Assembly (NCBI GenBank): GCA_027489835.1
Contig: JAIXZF010000030.1
Location: forward strand, 1-15,058
Length of the DNA: 15,058 nucleotides
Source: Hyphomicrobiales bacterium
GTDB lineage: Bacteria; Pseudomonadota; Alphaproteobacteria; Rhizobiales; Beijerinckiaceae
Direction of reading: 5' to 3'
The notes under the pieces were generated by a model. The model made no database searches. It saw only the letters and a list, made by a program, of their open reading frames with translations, and was not told the origin of the DNA. Position numbers and translations under genes: made by a program. Position 1 is the stretch's first letter; each line of letters starts with the position of its first letter. Below are positions 13,614 through 15,058 of this stretch, in pieces.

Positions 13614-15058
13614 ATGCCCGATCCCATGCCCGGCCGCGCCGGCCCGGCCACCGACGGCGCCTCCGGGCCGGCCGGCCCGTCGCGCACCATTCCGCTGATC
13701 ATCGCCACCGCGCTGTTCATGCAGAACATCGACGCGAGCGTGCTCTCGACCTCGCTGCCCGAGATCGCGCGCGACCTTGGGGCCAATCCCATCCATCTCA
13801 AGCTGGCGCTGACATCCTACCTGCTGGCGCTCGCGGTGTTCATCCCCGCCTCGGGCTGGGCGGCCGACCGCTTCGGCGCGCGGCTGATCTTCCGCCTCGC
13901 CATCGTCGGCTTCGCGGCCGGCTCGATCGCCTGCGGCATGGCGGATTCGCTCGGCGGCCTTGTCGCCGCCCGCGTGCTGCAAGGCATCGGCGGCGCGATG
14001 ATGACGCCCGTGGGCCGGCTGATCGTGCTCAGGACGATGCCCAGGGCAGGCATGGTCGGGGCGCTGGCCTGGCTCACCGTGCCGGCGCTGATGGGCCCGG
14101 TGCTGGGGCCGCCGCTTGGCGGCTTCATCACCACCTACTTCGACTGGCGCTGGATCTTCTGGATCAATGTGCCCATCGCTGCGCTCGGCATCGTGCTGGC
14201 GACGCTGTTCATCCCCGACCTGCGGGAGGAGGGCACCCGCGGCTTCGACGGCATCGGCTTCTCGCTGGTCGGGCCGGGCCTGGCCGCGACGCTCACCGGC
14301 GCCACGCTCGCGGGTCTCGGGCTCGTCTCGGGCGCGACCGTCGCCGCGCTGGTCATCGGCGGCATGCTGCTGCTCGCGCTCTACGTGCGGCATGCGCGGA
14401 TCGCGACGGACCCGATGATCGACCTCAGGCTCCTTGCCCTGCCGACCTTCCGGATCAGCGCCACCGGCGGCACGCTGTTCCGCGTCGGCGTCGGCGCGCT
14501 GCCCTTCCTGCTGCCGCTGATGTTCCAGCTCGGCTTCGGGCTGAGCCCGCTGCAATCCGGCCTCCTGACCTTCGCCAGCGGCGTCGGCGCCATCTGCATG
14601 AAGTTCCTGGCGCAGCCGCTCCTGAGGCGCTTCGGGTTCCGGCGCGTGCTCACCGTGAACGCCTTCGTCTCGGCGCTGTTCGTGCTCGCGCCGGCGACCT
14701 TCACCCCCTCCACGCCATGGCTGGTGATGGCCGCGCTTCTGTTCGTGGGCGGGCTGTCGCGCTCGCTGCAGTTCACCAGCGTCAACGCGGTGGTCTACGC
14801 CGAGGTGCCGAGCGCGCGGCTCAGCAGCGCGACGAGCTTCAACGCGGTACTGCAGGAGCTGTCGGGCTCGATCGGCGTCACCGTCGCGGCGCTCGGGCTC
14901 GAAGCGATGCAGCACATCCTGGGCGGGCCGATGCTGGCCCCCTCGCATTTCCCGGTCGTGTTCTGCCTGGTGGCGGCGCTCTCGGCCCTGTCCGGGTTCA
15001 GTTTCTGGCGCCTCCAGCCGCAGGCCGGGGCGGAGCTGGTGGCCGAGGCCGCCTCCGA
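13614..15058 (+). CDS. MFS drug:H+ antiporter, DHA2/EmrB-like (partial, C-terminus outside window)
   Basis: 481 complete codons are visible with no stop before the right edge, so the gene is truncated by the window only. It is a membrane protein of about 14 segments. Family motifs: FMQNIDASVLSTSLPEIARD in the first segment, motif A GWAADRFGARL in the loop after segment 2, and the antiporter motif C GPVLGPPLGG in segment 5, followed by FDWRWIFWINVP. These place it among DHA2 multidrug exporters, which expel toxic hydrophobic compounds using the proton gradient. The start at 13614 lacks a clear Shine-Dalgarno; a second ATG at 13626 would skip four residues of a disordered Gly/Ala/Pro-rich lead. 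It lies 114 bases after the dioxygenase gene. That gap may hold a promoter (a TTGCGT near 13520 is weak) and no clear hairpin. Export of aromatic or quinone-like compounds is a guess from the neighbour. Confidence 0.92.
   Translation, partial: MPDPMPGRAGPATDGASGPAGPSRTIPLIIATALFMQNIDASVLSTSLPEIARDLGANPIHLKLALTSYLLALAVFIPASGWAADRFGARLIFRLAIVGFAAGSIACGMADSLGGLVAARVLQGIGGAMMTPVGRLIVLRTMPRAGMVGALAWLTVPALMGPVLGPPLGGFITTYFDWRWIFWINVPIAALGIVLATLFIPDLREEGTRGFDGIGFSLVGPGLAATLTGATLAGLGLVSGATVAALVIGGMLLLALYVRHARIATDPMIDLRLLALPTFRISATGGTLFRVGVGALPFLLPLMFQLGFGLSPLQSGLLTFASGVGAICMKFLAQPLLRRFGFRRVLTVNAFVSALFVLAPATFTPSTPWLVMAALLFVGGLSRSLQFTSVNAVVYAEVPSARLSSATSFNAVLQELSGSIGVTVAALGLEAMQHILGGPMLAPSHFPVVFCLVAALSALSGFSFWRLQPQAGAELVAEAAS

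Noticed and set aside
13527..14948. Long open frame of 473 codons on the minus strand
   Set aside because: It is antisense to the MFS gene; the translation is rich in Arg, Gly, Gln, Glu and His with no domain, as expected for a shadow of a GC-rich membrane-protein gene.

Overview
The window is uniformly GC-rich and gene-dense, with no tRNA, rRNA, insertion sequence, CRISPR array or phage gene visible. The high GC, the sugar-type ABC importers and the protein style suggest an alphaproteobacterium, probably Hyphomicrobiales (Bosea/Chelatococcus/Bradyrhizobium-like). That placement is inference from gene style, not from a marker gene.

Bases 1-10253 are all transcribed leftward. Read in that direction from 10253, the genes are: an MsmX/UgpC-type ABC ATPase, a Sec-exported family-1 solute-binding protein (SBP), two MalF/MalG-type permeases, a one-domain SnoaL-like (NTF2-fold) protein, a histidinol-dehydrogenase-family enzyme resembling sulfopropanediol dehydrogenase HpsN, a short-chain dehydrogenase (SDR) and a two-domain SnoaL-like protein. 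Spacing is tight, with two ATGA stop/start overlaps. A second importer follows: a Tat-exported SBP and a permease cut by the left edge. It appears to have its own promoter.

A divergent gene at 10372-11400 encodes a third SnoaL-like protein (two domains). It meets a LacI-family repressor gene (11405-12421, minus strand) tail to tail. Almost identical 14-bp palindromes with a central CG lie at 10296-10309, between the main operon and the divergent gene, and at 2099-2112, upstream of the second SBP. They are the obvious candidate operators for this LacI protein and would tie both importers, all three SnoaL-like proteins and both dehydrogenases into one regulon.

The working model is a substrate-inducible catabolic island. 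Two ABC systems import a small polar solute (polyol, sugar acid or sulfonated polyol); a zinc-dependent HisD-like dehydrogenase and an SDR oxidise or reduce it. Three SnoaL-like proteins, two of them clearly related to each other, act on or bind an intermediate. I cannot name the substrate. The combination of three SnoaL-like proteins with an HpsN-like enzyme is the most likely undescribed system here.

The right end (12552-15058, plus strand) looks unrelated: a PcpA/LinE/MhqO-type ring-cleaving extradiol dioxygenase of the VOC fold, and a DHA2 (EmrB-like) MFS exporter cut by the window edge. No gene-free stretch exceeds about 130 bases.
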